This document shows positions 52,401 through 61,833 of a DNA stretch of 64,000 bases, piece by piece. The DNA lies in contig NZ_CP050700.1 in assembly GCF_010646885.2 (NCBI RefSeq), positions 2,754,501 through 2,818,500 of the forward strand, written 5' to 3'. The first letter of the stretch is position 1; each line of letters starts with the position of its first letter. The notes under the pieces were generated by a model. The model was given only the letters and a program-made list of their open reading frames with translations. It had not been told where the DNA came from and made no database searches. The stretch is from Desulfopila sp. IMCC35008. GTDB lineage: Bacteria; Desulfobacterota; Desulfobulbia; Desulfobulbales; Desulfocapsaceae. Made by a program: the position numbers and the translations under genes.

Positions 52401-54616
52401 CCTATTTGATAGGCCTTGAGATAGTCCTGACTGGCATCCCTTAAATGTTTGAACCAGTGCCGTATCGAACTGCCGATCATAAGATAAAAAACACTTTGAT
52501 CAGATGGAGATTCAACTGTAGACACCATGACCTGTTCAGCCAGCTCACCAAGCTCTCTGGCTGTTTTATAATCATTATGTACCCAGCCTAAAAGCCCTCC
52601 AAAAGCAGTGTGTGAGTAGCCGATTTGCGGTATAAGACCATGGGTGATGGTGAGGTTCACAACCTTCGGAACAATGACACTCCATAACCGTTGGTGAGTT
52701 CTGTAGCAGGGAGGGCCTAAAGTGATAAGAAGTTTAGCGGCGGTTCGCTTCTCGAGGTCTTCCATGACTGGTGACTGAGCCAGTGACATAACTGTCCGGT
52801 CTCCAAGAAGTTTTTGAAACAGCGAAATCTCTTCGTCTCGAAATTGTTCAAAATCATTTTCAGGTAGGACAATATCAAGTTCCAGCAAAGCTTGACGGCC
52901 GGCCTCTATCGCTTCGACATATTTAGCGAGCAACGTGTAGTGGACAATAAGAATATTGAGTGTCTCTGCTTTTTCAACAGAGGTTTTTGTAAACTTCAGT
53001 GATTTCTGAATGATACTTTCAGCCTGTTCTTTATCTCCTTCTATAAATTCACTTTCAGCAAGATTCCTGAACAGATTCAAGGCACGCTCATAATGGTTTT
53101 TCCAGAATTCGTTAATACCTCCCTCAATTTTTTCCGCAAAACTAAGCGCTGCACGGTTGAATTTTAACATAGCGCCGAAAGCAGTCGCCAATCTCGCTTT
53201 ACGCGCAGCAGCCATATTCAACTGTATCATCCGATTTATTTCATCTTTAGTATTTATGAGAGAACTGGCAGAATTGAGGTGCTCAAGAACTTTATAGATA
53301 TGCTCATCAAGTTTTGCTTCCGAAAGACTTGATAGGAGTTGACGACCGATAATTAAATGGGTCTCACAAAGTTTTTCTTTTTCTATCAAAAGAAAAGCCG
53401 CCTGCTGCACTCTGTCGTGTATAAACCTGTAAGAGTCCGGATGCGATGCTTTTTCACTGCCAACAGCGTCTTCCGGCAAGAGCAAATTCAAATCTGCGAC
53501 AAGCGAGAGGGTTGACCTGCACGATTCTATAGATTCTCCACTAATCATGCTCAAATCTAAAAGACTGAAGCGATTCCCAAGACAAGCAGCGAGAGACAGA
53601 AGCTTTTGAGTCGTTTGGTTAAAATGCTTGAGGCGTTCTACGAACATACCGACAACACTTTCTGGTAAGGAGTCACTGTCATCAGTCCAGTTCCAGATGT
53701 TTCCTGAAGGATCATAACAGAGGATTGAATTCTCATGAAAATATTCGAGCATGGTTCGTATATAAAAGGGGTTCCCTTTGGTGTGATTGAGGATAAAGTC
53801 TGTCAACTCATCAAAACCATTTATTGGACCTTTGAGTGCATCAAAGATTAAATCCTTAATATCTGTTTTCGTAAGTTCCCTAATTTCAATCATTTCGGGA
53901 GGGGTGTGATGACTTTGTAAACCTGTAAATACAGAAGCAAGGGGGTGATTTTTGCCAATTACGTCATCACGATATGAAGCAATCAGAAGGAAATACCGTA
54001 AGGGAGTCTCAAGGTGAAGTTGTTTAAGCAGCTCCAGAGATGCAGAATCGGCCCACTGCCAGTCATCAATAAACATGACAGTTGGATGGTCAGGCAGGCA
54101 GACAGCCTGAAGAAATTTTTTGATTACACTGGCAAAACGGTGGCGAGCCTCAAAAAGACCAATTTCCTCTATCTGTGTCTGTTTGTCAAAAGCTTGACCA
54201 ATTTCAGGAATAAGCGTCACCAGAAGTGAGCCAAGATCACCGACTTCCTGCCTGATTCTTCCATGCAGCAATTTAACTTCACCGTCAGTATCGGGATGCA
54301 TTTTTTGCCACAACTGCAACAAAGCCTGCCTGACTGCATAATATGGAGTATTCTGTTGATACTGGTCGAATTTACCTTGGACAAACCAGCCGTTCTTTGC
54401 CTCTATTGGGAGTTGAAGTGATTGAACCAGAGAGGTCTTGCCTATTCCTGATTGCCCAGGAACCAGAAGTATTTCTCCAGAGCCGCAGCTTGACCTGTCA
54501 AAAGCCGATAGCAACAACTGCTTTGAACTATTACGGCCAAACAGCTTATGCGGTATGTTTAATTGATGGGGGCTCAAGTGTTTTTTTGTCAAACTAGCTG
54601 AATCAATCAATGGCAT
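49409..54616 (-). CDS. AAA-ATPase / PAS / hybrid histidine kinase, 1735 aa
   Basis: Cytoplasmic. The N-terminus starts with a large AAA/STAND-type ATPase (about 25-430; Walker A GQSGIGKT near 55, FIDDWQWAD as Walker B), followed by 600 residues of helical, TPR-like repeats (about 430-1050). A coiled coil, two PAS/PAC domains (about 1090-1340), a HisKA helix with GIAHEFNNML near 1372, HATPase (about 1470-1600) and a C-terminal receiver (ITDMAMPNLTGDQ) complete it. Proteins with this order usually carry a Ser/Thr protein kinase at the N-terminus; this one begins directly with the ATPase. AAGGA lies close to the ATG. The signal sensed is unknown. Confidence 0.9.
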   Translation of the reverse strand: MPLIDSASLTKKHLSPHQLNIPHKLFGRNSSKQLLLSAFDRSSCGSGEILLVPGQSGIGKTSLVQSLQLPIEAKNGWFVQGKFDQYQQNTPYYAVRQALLQLWQKMHPDTDGEVKLLHGRIRQEVGDLGSLLVTLIPEIGQAFDKQTQIEEIGLFEARHRFASVIKKFLQAVCLPDHPTVMFIDDWQWADSASLELLKQLHLETPLRYFLLIASYRDDVIGKNHPLASVFTGLQSHHTPPEMIEIRELTKTDIKDLIFDALKGPINGFDELTDFILNHTKGNPFYIRTMLEYFHENSILCYDPSGNIWNWTDDSDSLPESVVGMFVERLKHFNQTTQKLLSLAACLGNRFSLLDLSMISGESIESCRSTLSLVADLNLLLPEDAVGSEKASHPDSYRFIHDRVQQAAFLLIEKEKLCETHLIIGRQLLSSLSEAKLDEHIYKVLEHLNSASSLINTKDEINRMIQLNMAAARKARLATAFGAMLKFNRAALSFAEKIEGGINEFWKNHYERALNLFRNLAESEFIEGDKEQAESIIQKSLKFTKTSVEKAETLNILIVHYTLLAKYVEAIEAGRQALLELDIVLPENDFEQFRDEEISLFQKLLGDRTVMSLAQSPVMEDLEKRTAAKLLITLGPPCYRTHQRLWSVIVPKVVNLTITHGLIPQIGYSHTAFGGLLGWVHNDYKTARELGELAEQVMVSTVESPSDQSVFYLMIGSSIRHWFKHLRDASQDYLKAYQIGSQGGNLQYAAYAFGHNMYCRFYQAIPISELIYETQQSLVFSKSRRNQWAIDMLEGGLLIFNQLSAETKNNSDNRLEEEYLDQVENHHNIQVLCIYRIVKTFSLLLLCEHKKALALSDEAELLMYTVGTQGLLPWPEHVFTRFLILSGLYRNADRESQCKWRSELNRIFEQLQLWSDSCPENYNHKLLLASAELKRLDGHVTDALVFYDQAINSAKAGDFLQWEGIANERMSLCCQEFGNDTLAQIYWQQAYSIFHRWGASLKVHLMEMEFSNRILSWQQHALPEKIDTIEADLNIKIFLEKQVENLRSRALEKAEVLQSREISKEAADLAKATERLRLEVVQRKRVEDALRMSENRLKNLIQNLHAGVVVHAPDTSILLANEQASMLLGLSIEQMMDKTAINPVLRFLYEDGSEMPIEKYPVRVVIATLKPLLGKVLSINRPGTDDLIWVLVNAFPELDNTGQLLQVIVTFVDVTELRQALEALRKSEALLNETGRSGKIGGWEINLNNQVLAWTEETFRIHELPPSRQPDIAEAINYYHSDDRSMISSAVQYTIDTGTPFELEARLITAKSNQLWVRATGQIITQDGLNIGICGSLQDITERKQAEDENQKLNIQLRHAQKMEAIGTLAGGIAHEFNNMLTIIMGNNELIMEELPQYSLAKESAEEIQIAGLRARDVVKQLLTFSKQDDSVKKVMDVKLVVQESMKLIRSTTPANIKIEQNLSADTYLVKGNDSQISQLLINLCYNAVDAMLEKVGKLTVKLSNETIEKQQTKYHSKLNPGQYTKLMVNDNGIGMNTETLERVFEPFFTTKDVGKGSGLGLAIVHGIVERHDGVIIVDSHPGQGTAFTILLPTYEGPFKQEIDNQNDLPTGDEYILYVDDEKAIAHLGKRRLESLGYRTESTTDPLKALEMVKADPHRFDLVITDMAMPNLTGDQLIVEILKVRQDMPTIICTGYSAKMSDKKAKEMGVSSFAMKPLAKSDLAIKVRKVLDEAKN

Positions 54617-54640
54617 TTATCCTTAGCGTATTAGTGACTT

Positions 54641-54676
54641 AGAAATTCTTTTCTTGCTTCTTGGAAAAGAATTTCT
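54641..54676. repeat. leader hairpin upstream of the 1735-aa kinase gene
   Basis: AGAAATTCTTTTC (54641-54653) and its exact complement (54664-54676) flank a 10-base loop, 25 bp upstream of the start codon. In the transcript it would form a 13-bp stem in the 5' leader and may affect translation or termination. Confidence 0.55.
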
Positions 54677-55361
54677 TGAAGGAACTTATCCCGGCTTTTT
54701 TCCCATTTACCGGGGTTAGTAGCTTCTTATTGAATCAACATGACCATGTGCTTGATCATGACTTCTTATGAAGAATTGCATCGTGGATAGATAGTTGTGA
54801 ATAAATTATTTTTCGTAAGCTTATTTGCAGTCCTGCCTGGTTAAAGTACGAGCCTACTCCGGTACCAGCGGCAAGCAACAGAGCTGTCCTAGCTGGTTTA
54901 ATGGCGAAGTTGGTATCAAAATAACTGAACCATGAATTAAACTAGCAAGATGCGACCATACAGCACTGAATAGTGCCATATTAGGACGCCCAGTTTAAAA
55001 AAGTGGTTTTGATTTCTGTCGATTGGCTCAGGCGATATAGCTGAAGGGCACAAAAAACTGATAGTTTGCGCAAAGACAAAAAGGTGAGGATAAAAGGCTT
55101 TCAATTATCAAAAAATCGAAAGGCCACTTCACAATCCGACAAAGTTAGCATAACACTAAAAATAGGTTGAATAAATGTATTTCGGTAATTATTTGGTACT
55201 TAAAAATATAGATATAGACCTAATCTATTGAATACGTACTTAATATCGAACTTGACAGTCAAGTCAGCTACCCCCTCCTAATTTCCTCTATACAGGGCTT
55301 TCCATTCGCAAGAGATTCCCCCCCCTGGCAAGAACGGTTGAGAGTTTAACTCAAAAATTAA
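54677..55361. other. AT-rich intergenic stretch without gene
   Basis: No supported gene, promoter or operator found. Base composition is more AT-rich than the flanking genes. Confidence 0.4.
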
Positions 55362-55770
55362 TACTTTCTGATAAGGTAGATTTGCCTACTCCCTTGAAAT
55401 TGTTCAGAAATGGAGTAACTGCAGAATGTAGCTTACCAAAGACAAGGTAATTTGAGCAACAGAGTCTTGAACTTAACATTGCCAAAAGCGAAGGTGAGCA
55501 GTTCAGCCTTTCCCTCTAGCTTTAGGTGCTTCCTGTTTCCTCCAGAATCCTCTTACAACCAGCAAGCTCTTTTTACCGGACAGGCGCACCGCCACCTTCA
55601 CAGGAATATCCCTAAATTGCAGATTTGCTTAAATGGTTAACCTTGCCAATTCTACTCTCTGAGGCCGTGATGTCGTGTAATCCTGTAACATCTCATGGAT
55701 TATCTAAAGTCATAGACTGCATTTTTCCTGTTAGGGATTTGAAAAAGCAGAACTTCCCGGATTCAGTTGG
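55362..55770. repeat. diverged intergenic repeat, copy A
   Basis: Block 1 (55362-55457) carries TTCAGAAATGGAGTAACT and GTAGCTTACCAAAGACAAGG. Block 2 (55640-55770) carries CCTGTAACATCTCATGGAT and AACTTCCCGGA. The 180 bases between the blocks are absent in copy B. The copy ends close to a truncated hemerythrin gene. Confidence 0.65.
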
Positions 55771-55827
55771 CCCTCAACTTCGAGTCCTGCTGCAATTGCG
55801 AGAGGTGTTCTTTGGTAATATCGATTC

Positions 55828-55995
55828 TTAAAATGCTCTAGTTATGAACAATTCCATTGAAATAGTTCTCGCTACATCACTGCCGCGCAAACCGGAGTGC
55901 AACGCCGTGGTCAACTCCTGAATCAGTTCTAAAAGACGCTTGTGCTGGGCATCAATCGCCGGAATACCGATGCGATACTCATTTGACCATTTCAT
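55828..55995 (-). pseudogene. truncated bacteriohemerythrin
   Basis: 55 aa: MKWSNEYRIGIPAIDAQHKR followed by LLELIQELTTALHSG. This is the start of a bacteriohemerythrin (first iron-ligand His in DAQHKRL), but the frame ends after about 45 matching residues in SMELFITRAF, whereas a full protein has about 130 residues and further His/Glu/Asp ligands. The break point meets the right side of repeat copy A. Not able to bind the di-iron centre. Confidence 0.75.
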
Positions 55996-56279
55996 GCAAT
56001 TTACCAGTGTAATTGTATTTACCTGCCGTATTCAACTCCTCGTTTTCGCCAGAATCATTGTAGCAGAATTGATAAACATACCTCCAGTCATTTCATAGTC
56101 AATGAGAGAAGTCCACGGGGCCGCAGGGTATGATTATTTCAGAACCTGGCCTCTTATTTTGGCCAAGCATGAACACAGATATCTTTTTGAATATTCTGTT
56201 TATTGGTTCAAGTTTATGTTAAAATTAATCTTTGATTCCTTTCCTGATAGCATGTCAACGATGTCGAGGTAAAAGTGCC

Positions 56280-59200
56280 GTGGCCACGAAGAAAAAACAA
56301 ACTCCCAAACCCCAGAACAAGAGGCCAAATCATAGGCAGGTTGACAACAACAAATCACCTGAGGAAAAAGTAGAAAAGCCTGGGAAAAGCCCCGTCAACT
56401 TTCCCATAGTGGGAATAGGCGCATCGGCAGGAGGGCTGGCGGCCTTCGAAGCCTTTTTTTCAGGAATGCCGGCCGATCGTGATCCCGGTATGGCCTTTGT
56501 TCTGGTCCAGCATCTTGCTCCGGACCATAAGTCCATTCTTTCCGATCTCATAAGGCGCTACACCCGTATGAACGTCTTCGATGTCGAGGATGGGGTGATG
56601 GTAAAGCCGAACTGCGCCTACATCATACCCCCTGGTCGCGATATGGCCTTTATGGGAGGAACACTGCAATTATTGGAACCTTCAGCACCGCGAGGCCAGC
56701 GCTTGCCCATTGATTTCTTTTTTCGCTCACTCGCTCTGGATCAGCGTGAGCACGCTATCGGCATTATTCTCTCAGGCACCGGCAGTGACGGCACCCTGGG
56801 GGTTCGTGCAATAAAGGGCGAAGGGGGAATGGTCATGGTCCAATCTCCTGCTTCCACTGAGTTTGATGGCATGCCGCGTAGCGCAATTGATACTGGTCTG
56901 GTGGATTACGAACTGCAGCCAAAAGCGATGGCCGCCCAACTCATTGCCTACGTCGAGCAATCCTTCGGCATGAGCTCGCCCTTTGGCCAGATCTCGACAG
57001 CCAAGGCTGACAAAGCTCTCAAGAAAATTTTTATCCTCCTGCGGGCCGGGACCGGCCATGATTTCTCCCAATACAAAACGAATACGGTTAATCGTCGTAT
57101 AGAACGACGTATGGCCGTCCAGCAAATTGAGACCATTGATCATTACATTCTCTTTCTTCGGCAAACACCAACGGAGGTTGAGGCACTTTTTCGTGATCTG
57201 TTGATTGGTGTGACAAACTTCTTCCGCGACCCGGAAGCGTTTCACTCGCTTGAAGAACACGTCATTCCAGGTCTTTTTGCGGATAAGCCTGAAGGTTCGA
57301 CGATCCGTGTATGGGCGCCAGGTTGTTCTACCGGCGAGGAGGCCTATTCTCTGGCTATTCTCATCCAGGAGCACCTTGAATCGTTGAAACAGAGCTATCC
57401 CGTGCAACTATTTGCCACCGACATCGACAGCCATGCTATTGCTTTTGCCCGTGCAGGTATCTATCCGGCAAGTATTGCCGCAGATGTATCACCGGAACGA
57501 CTCAATCGTTTTTTTACTGCCGAACCGGACGGCAGTGGGTACCGGATCAACAAAGCTATCCGGGACATGCTGGTCTTTTCTGAACAGAATGTGATTCAAG
57601 ATCCACCATTTTCCAAACTCGATCTGCTCAGCTGCAGAAATTTCCTGATCTATATTAATGGCGACCTGCAGAAGAAGCTCATCCCTTTGTTCCATTATGC
57701 ACTAAAGCCAAATGGAGTGCTCTTTCTCGGCACCTCTGAGACCATTGGAGACTTTGACGGGTTGTTCTCCACCATCGACAGGAAAGCAAAGCTCTACAAG
57801 CGTAATGATGACCTTGGGAGATACCACCATACAAGGACGGCAACCTTTTTTCCCCCAACGACAACAGTGAGGGAGATGGTCCCTCAAGGTGTTGCGAAAT
57901 CCGCCAGCCCAGAAAGATTCCCCCTGCGCCACCTTACCGAACAGACAATCCTGCAACAGGTTGCACCGGTCGCTATCCTCGTCAATATAAAGGGTGACAT
58001 AGCCTATCTGCATGGACGCACAGGCATGTATCTCGAGTTGCCCCCCGGTGAGATTGGTACAAATATTCTGAAAATGGCCCGCAAGGGACTCGGTCCCTCA
58101 TTGATCTCAGCCTTGCAAAAAGCCGCCGTGAACAAAAGCGCCGTGCGACATTCCGGACTTCAGGTGAAGACAAACGGTGATTTTACCAGCGTCAATCTCA
58201 CTGTCCACCCGGTATTGCAAGAATCAATGACAGAGAACGAACCAGCACTCTTCCTTGTCATTTTGGAAGAAGCCTCTCTCTTTGAGCAAAAACAAACAGG
58301 CCCAGGTTCGGCGTCTACTGCTGCCGAGAGCTCAGATTCGCCTCACGCCTCTACAGGGGGGTGCCCGAAAACTGCAACTGACATCCAGAAACTCAGTCAG
58401 GAGCTTCGCATCAAGGATGAATACCTGCAGAGTACTATTGAGGAATTGGACACTTCCAATGAAGAACTCAAATCCTCAAATGAAGAGATGCAGTCGGTTA
58501 ACGAGGAGCTGCAATCAACAAATGAGGAGCTTGAGACATCAAAAGAAGAATTGCAATCGGTCAATGAGGAGTTGGCAACGGTCAATGCAGAATTGCAGAC
58601 CAAGGTTGCAGATCTCTCCCAGGCGAACAACGATATGAACAATCTGCTGGCTGGTACCGGTATCGCGACGGTCTTTGTTGATCTTCAGCAACGTGTTCTT
58701 CGCTTCACGCCGTTCACGACGAAAATCATTAATTTTATCAAAAGTGATGTGGGGCGGCCAGTGGGGCATATTGTCTCCAAACTCGTGGACTACAATAACC
58801 TTGTCAATGACATTCAAACCGTGCTGGATACTCTCATCCCAATAGAGCTTGATGCCCAGACCGGCGAAGGCAAGTGGTACAGGGTGCGTATCCAGCCGTA
58901 CCGGACGCTCTATAATGTCATCGAAGGAGCAGTCATCACCTTTGTCGATATCACGGAGAGCAAAAATAATCAGGATGCAATTGCCAAGGTGAATACCCTG
59001 AGCCGCCTGGCTGCAGTAGTAAACGATACCAGCGACGCCATGACAGTACAGGATCTCGATGGTGCCATCCTTGCCTGGAATCCTTCGGCGGAACGGATGT
59101 ACGGCTGGAGTGAGGCCGAAGCCATGACGATGAATGCTCGAGACTTTATTCCCGAAGAACTGCGAGAAGAAGCGATTGCCAGAGTGAGACAGCTGAGCAG

Positions 59201-59342
59201 AGCTGCCATTCTGGAACCGTACCGTACAGAACGGGTCTGTAAAAATGGTGAAATCGCTGCAGTCTCGATAATTTCGACTGCTTTAATAGATACGACCGGC
59301 CAGATCTATGCGATTGCGACAACAGAGCGACTCGCTAAATAA
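56280..59342 (+). CDS. fused CheB methylesterase / CheR methyltransferase with two PAS domains, copy 2
   Basis: 1020 aa from a GTG (GAGG ten bases upstream); a TTG at 56232 would add 16 residues. After a basic 45-residue tail: CheB (GIGASAGGLAAF, HLAPDHKS, GTGSDGTLGVRAI), CheR (NRRIERRM, WAPGCSTGEEAYS, LLSCRNFLIYI), a PAS-like region, a coiled coil of NEELQSTNEELETS type (about 725-790), PAS 1 (about 800-915) and PAS 2 (about 920-1015). It differs from copy 1 by the extra PAS. The next gene, a hybrid kinase, follows after 26 bp, so the two likely work in one pathway. Confidence 0.91.
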   Translation: MATKKKQTPKPQNKRPNHRQVDNNKSPEEKVEKPGKSPVNFPIVGIGASAGGLAAFEAFFSGMPADRDPGMAFVLVQHLAPDHKSILSDLIRRYTRMNVFDVEDGVMVKPNCAYIIPPGRDMAFMGGTLQLLEPSAPRGQRLPIDFFFRSLALDQREHAIGIILSGTGSDGTLGVRAIKGEGGMVMVQSPASTEFDGMPRSAIDTGLVDYELQPKAMAAQLIAYVEQSFGMSSPFGQISTAKADKALKKIFILLRAGTGHDFSQYKTNTVNRRIERRMAVQQIETIDHYILFLRQTPTEVEALFRDLLIGVTNFFRDPEAFHSLEEHVIPGLFADKPEGSTIRVWAPGCSTGEEAYSLAILIQEHLESLKQSYPVQLFATDIDSHAIAFARAGIYPASIAADVSPERLNRFFTAEPDGSGYRINKAIRDMLVFSEQNVIQDPPFSKLDLLSCRNFLIYINGDLQKKLIPLFHYALKPNGVLFLGTSETIGDFDGLFSTIDRKAKLYKRNDDLGRYHHTRTATFFPPTTTVREMVPQGVAKSASPERFPLRHLTEQTILQQVAPVAILVNIKGDIAYLHGRTGMYLELPPGEIGTNILKMARKGLGPSLISALQKAAVNKSAVRHSGLQVKTNGDFTSVNLTVHPVLQESMTENEPALFLVILEEASLFEQKQTGPGSASTAAESSDSPHASTGGCPKTATDIQKLSQELRIKDEYLQSTIEELDTSNEELKSSNEEMQSVNEELQSTNEELETSKEELQSVNEELATVNAELQTKVADLSQANNDMNNLLAGTGIATVFVDLQQRVLRFTPFTTKIINFIKSDVGRPVGHIVSKLVDYNNLVNDIQTVLDTLIPIELDAQTGEGKWYRVRIQPYRTLYNVIEGAVITFVDITESKNNQDAIAKVNTLSRLAAVVNDTSDAMTVQDLDGAILAWNPSAERMYGWSEAEAMTMNARDFIPEELREEAIARVRQLSRAAILEPYRTERVCKNGEIAAVSIISTALIDTTGQIYAIATTERLAK

Positions 59343-59368
59343 GCAGGATATGATTAAGAGGTCTGACC

Positions 59369-61123
59369 TTGACGACTCAAGATACGAAGCTCCCAACAGA
59401 TCCAGAACAAGCTAATGCCCAGTTGCGCCAAAGAGCTGAAGAGGCTCTCCGGAAAAACGCAGACGTTTCACCCAAACAGCTAGAGAGGATGACACCCGAA
59501 GAAATCCAGCGGAAGCTTCACGATTTACAGGTTCATCAGCTAGAGCTTGAAATGCAGAACGTTGAACTCCGACGAGCACAGGCTGAATTAAATGCTGCGC
59601 GAAACCGCTATTTCGAACTCTATGATCTGGCTCCGGTCGGTTATTGCACACTGAGTGAGGCCGGATTGATTCTGGAGGCTAATCTGTCTGTTGCCGCTCT
59701 CTTAGGGGTGAGCAAAGGTACCTTGCAGAAACAGCCAATCAGTCGCTATATCCTTCCAGAAGATCAGGACATCTACTATCTTCACCGTAAGCAGCTCTTT
59801 GAGACCGGTGCGCCACAAATGTGTGAACTGCGGATCGTGAACACTTCCGGAGTTCCATGCTGGGTTCGATTAAATACCAACTTAGCCGAGGATGAGACTG
59901 GTGCACCGGCATGCCGAGTCGTGCTGAGCGATATCACTGAACGAAAGGAGGTAGAGGAAGAGAAAGCCAAGGTTGATGCCCAGTTTCAACAGGCCCAGAA
60001 GATGGAGTCAATTGGCAGACTGGCAGGTGGTGTGGCACATGATTTCAATAACAAGCTGACAATCATTCTCGGATTTGCTGAAATCGTCATGGAGAAAATC
60101 GACCAGTCTGATTCAATCTACGCTGACATGAAAGAAATTCACGATGCGGCCCAACACTCTGCAATTCTGACCAGACAGCTCCTCGCCTTTGCCCGTAAGC
60201 AAATGGCGGTGCCCAAGGTCCTTGATTTAAATGATACCGTGACGGGAATGCTGAACATGCTTGTACGGCTGATCGGTGAAAATATCAATCTCTCCTGGTT
60301 GCCTCAAACTGGTCTCTGGCCTGTGAAAATAGACCCATCACAACTCGAGCAGATCCTTGTTAATCTTTGTGTGAATGCACGTGACGCTATTGCAAGCGTT
60401 GGCAAAATCACAATTACATCAGAGAATGTTGTCATGGACGATGCATATTGTGACTCTTTACCGGGAAGTATCCCCGGCGAATATGTTCTGATGACTGTCA
60501 GCGACAACGGCTGTGGAATGAACAAGGAGACTCTAGAGAAAATTTTCGAACCTTTCTTCACTACCAAAGAGGTTGATCTAGGTACAGGGCTTGGTCTCGC
60601 CACTGTCTATGGGGTGGTCAAGCAGAATAATGGTTTTGTTTATGCCGAAAGTGATGGACTGGAGTCGGGAACATCCATCAAGATTTTCCTCCCGAGGCAC
60701 GGGGAAACAGTGTCGGAAATACAGGAAGGAAGCCTCCTGGAGCGGACACAACAAGGTTGCGGGACCATATTACTGGTGGAAGACGAGGAGAAAATCCTGC
60801 AAATGATCGCGAAGATGCTCCAAAGCTTAGGGTTTGTCGTTCTCACTGCAAACAGTCCATCCGAGGCTATTAATATAGCACGAGATTTCAGTGGAAGAAT
60901 CAATCTGATCATGACAGATATGATCATGCCCGAGATGAATGGAAGGGATCTTGCGGAGAGGATTCTCTCTTTTTCTCCACAGCTCAAATTTCTGTTTATG
61001 TCCGGATACTCGTCAACTCATCTTTCTCAGCAAGGCAAAATTGAACCAAATATTCACTTTATGCAGAAACCCTTCACGAGAAATGAGTTGGACAGTAAGG
61101 TCCGCCGGGCGCTTAAAAGTTAA
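59369..61123 (+). CDS. PAS-domain hybrid histidine kinase with receiver
   Basis: 584 aa from a TTG with AAGAGG eight bases upstream. Order: coiled coil with [19 protein letters not shown] (about 20-75), PAS (about 75-195, LAPVGYCTL), HisKA with [13 protein letters not shown] near 225, HATPase (about 320-445, [13 protein letters not shown]), receiver (about 460-584; [22 protein letters not shown]). No membrane helix. The N-terminal module matches those at 15555 and 30296. It is 26 bp downstream of the CheB-CheR-PAS gene. Confidence 0.92.
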   Translation: MTTQDTKLPTDPEQANAQLRQRAEEALRKNADVSPKQLERMTPEEIQRKLHDLQVHQLELEMQNVELRRAQAELNAARNRYFELYDLAPVGYCTLSEAGLILEANLSVAALLGVSKGTLQKQPISRYILPEDQDIYYLHRKQLFETGAPQMCELRIVNTSGVPCWVRLNTNLAEDETGAPACRVVLSDITERKEVEEEKAKVDAQFQQAQKMESIGRLAGGVAHDFNNKLTIILGFAEIVMEKIDQSDSIYADMKEIHDAAQHSAILTRQLLAFARKQMAVPKVLDLNDTVTGMLNMLVRLIGENINLSWLPQTGLWPVKIDPSQLEQILVNLCVNARDAIASVGKITITSENVVMDDAYCDSLPGSIPGEYVLMTVSDNGCGMNKETLEKIFEPFFTTKEVDLGTGLGLATVYGVVKQNNGFVYAESDGLESGTSIKIFLPRHGETVSEIQEGSLLERTQQGCGTILLVEDEEKILQMIAKMLQSLGFVVLTANSPSEAINIARDFSGRINLIMTDMIMPEMNGRDLAERILSFSPQLKFLFMSGYSSTHLSQQGKIEPNIHFMQKPFTRNELDSKVRRALKS

Positions 61124-61487
61124 CTCACATGAGATTGTTTCGACTTGATCTGGAGCAGGGAGTTTCAGAGCGGAAATATGTGCTGGTTTATGTATGGTAC
61201 CCTTTACAATGGCACTTGCGACTCTACCTACACTGAGAAGATAGAAAACTGTCGATCGTGTATCATTTTCAATTCACTTATTCAGCACGACAACTAGTCA
61301 CAACCAATCGTCAGCAAACAGCAGTTGGTGATGTGAAAGTTGCGATTTAATTAGTGACTACTCAAATTAAAGGGAGGTGTGGTATTCCCGATAACCAAGA
61401 ATTGCCTTATTCGGTATTGTGATGCGTTTCGCTCACCAAAGATATGCTCGACCAACCTAATCCATTGTTTGCGACATTAAACTTGAC
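61124..61487. other. intergenic stretch without gene
   Basis: No coding frame, promoter or operator that I can support; it leads into repeat copy B. Confidence 0.4.
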
Positions 61488-61720
61488 CTTCTCCTGAAAG
61501 GATGGAATAGCGTTTGTCACTGGAATAGTTCATGAATGGAGCTAATGAAGACTGTAGCTTATCCAAAGACAGGGTAATTACAAAAAGTTTTCATTGAGGT
61601 TAACAATACTAGCCTCTGCCATTGTGATATCATGCGTCCCTGTAACCTCTCATGGACAAGGTCAAATATGAAATTGTTTTTTGTTGTTAGGCATTTATGA
61701 AAGCATAACTTCCTGGACAG
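61488..61720. repeat. diverged intergenic repeat, copy B
   Basis: Block 1 (61488-61582) has TGGAATAGTTCATGAATGGA and GTAGCTTATCCAAAGACAGG; block 2 (61600-61720) has CCTGTAACCTCTCATGGACA, TTGTTGTTAGGCATTTATGA and AACTTCCTGGACAG. The blocks adjoin here, unlike in copy A. Confidence 0.62.
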
Positions 61721-61833
61721 TAGTAGTGTTAACTAGAAACACAACTTCAAAATACTTATCTTCGATGTGGCTATATTAATGCGCTGGCCCAGAGTTGAAA
61801 AGCTTGCCGTTGGCGAAGGTGTCATGCGGATTC

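Noticed and set aside
55452..55831. Two plus-strand frames of 60-70 codons in the intergenic region
   Set aside because: They lie in repeat copy A, are not kept in copies B and C, and have no domain.
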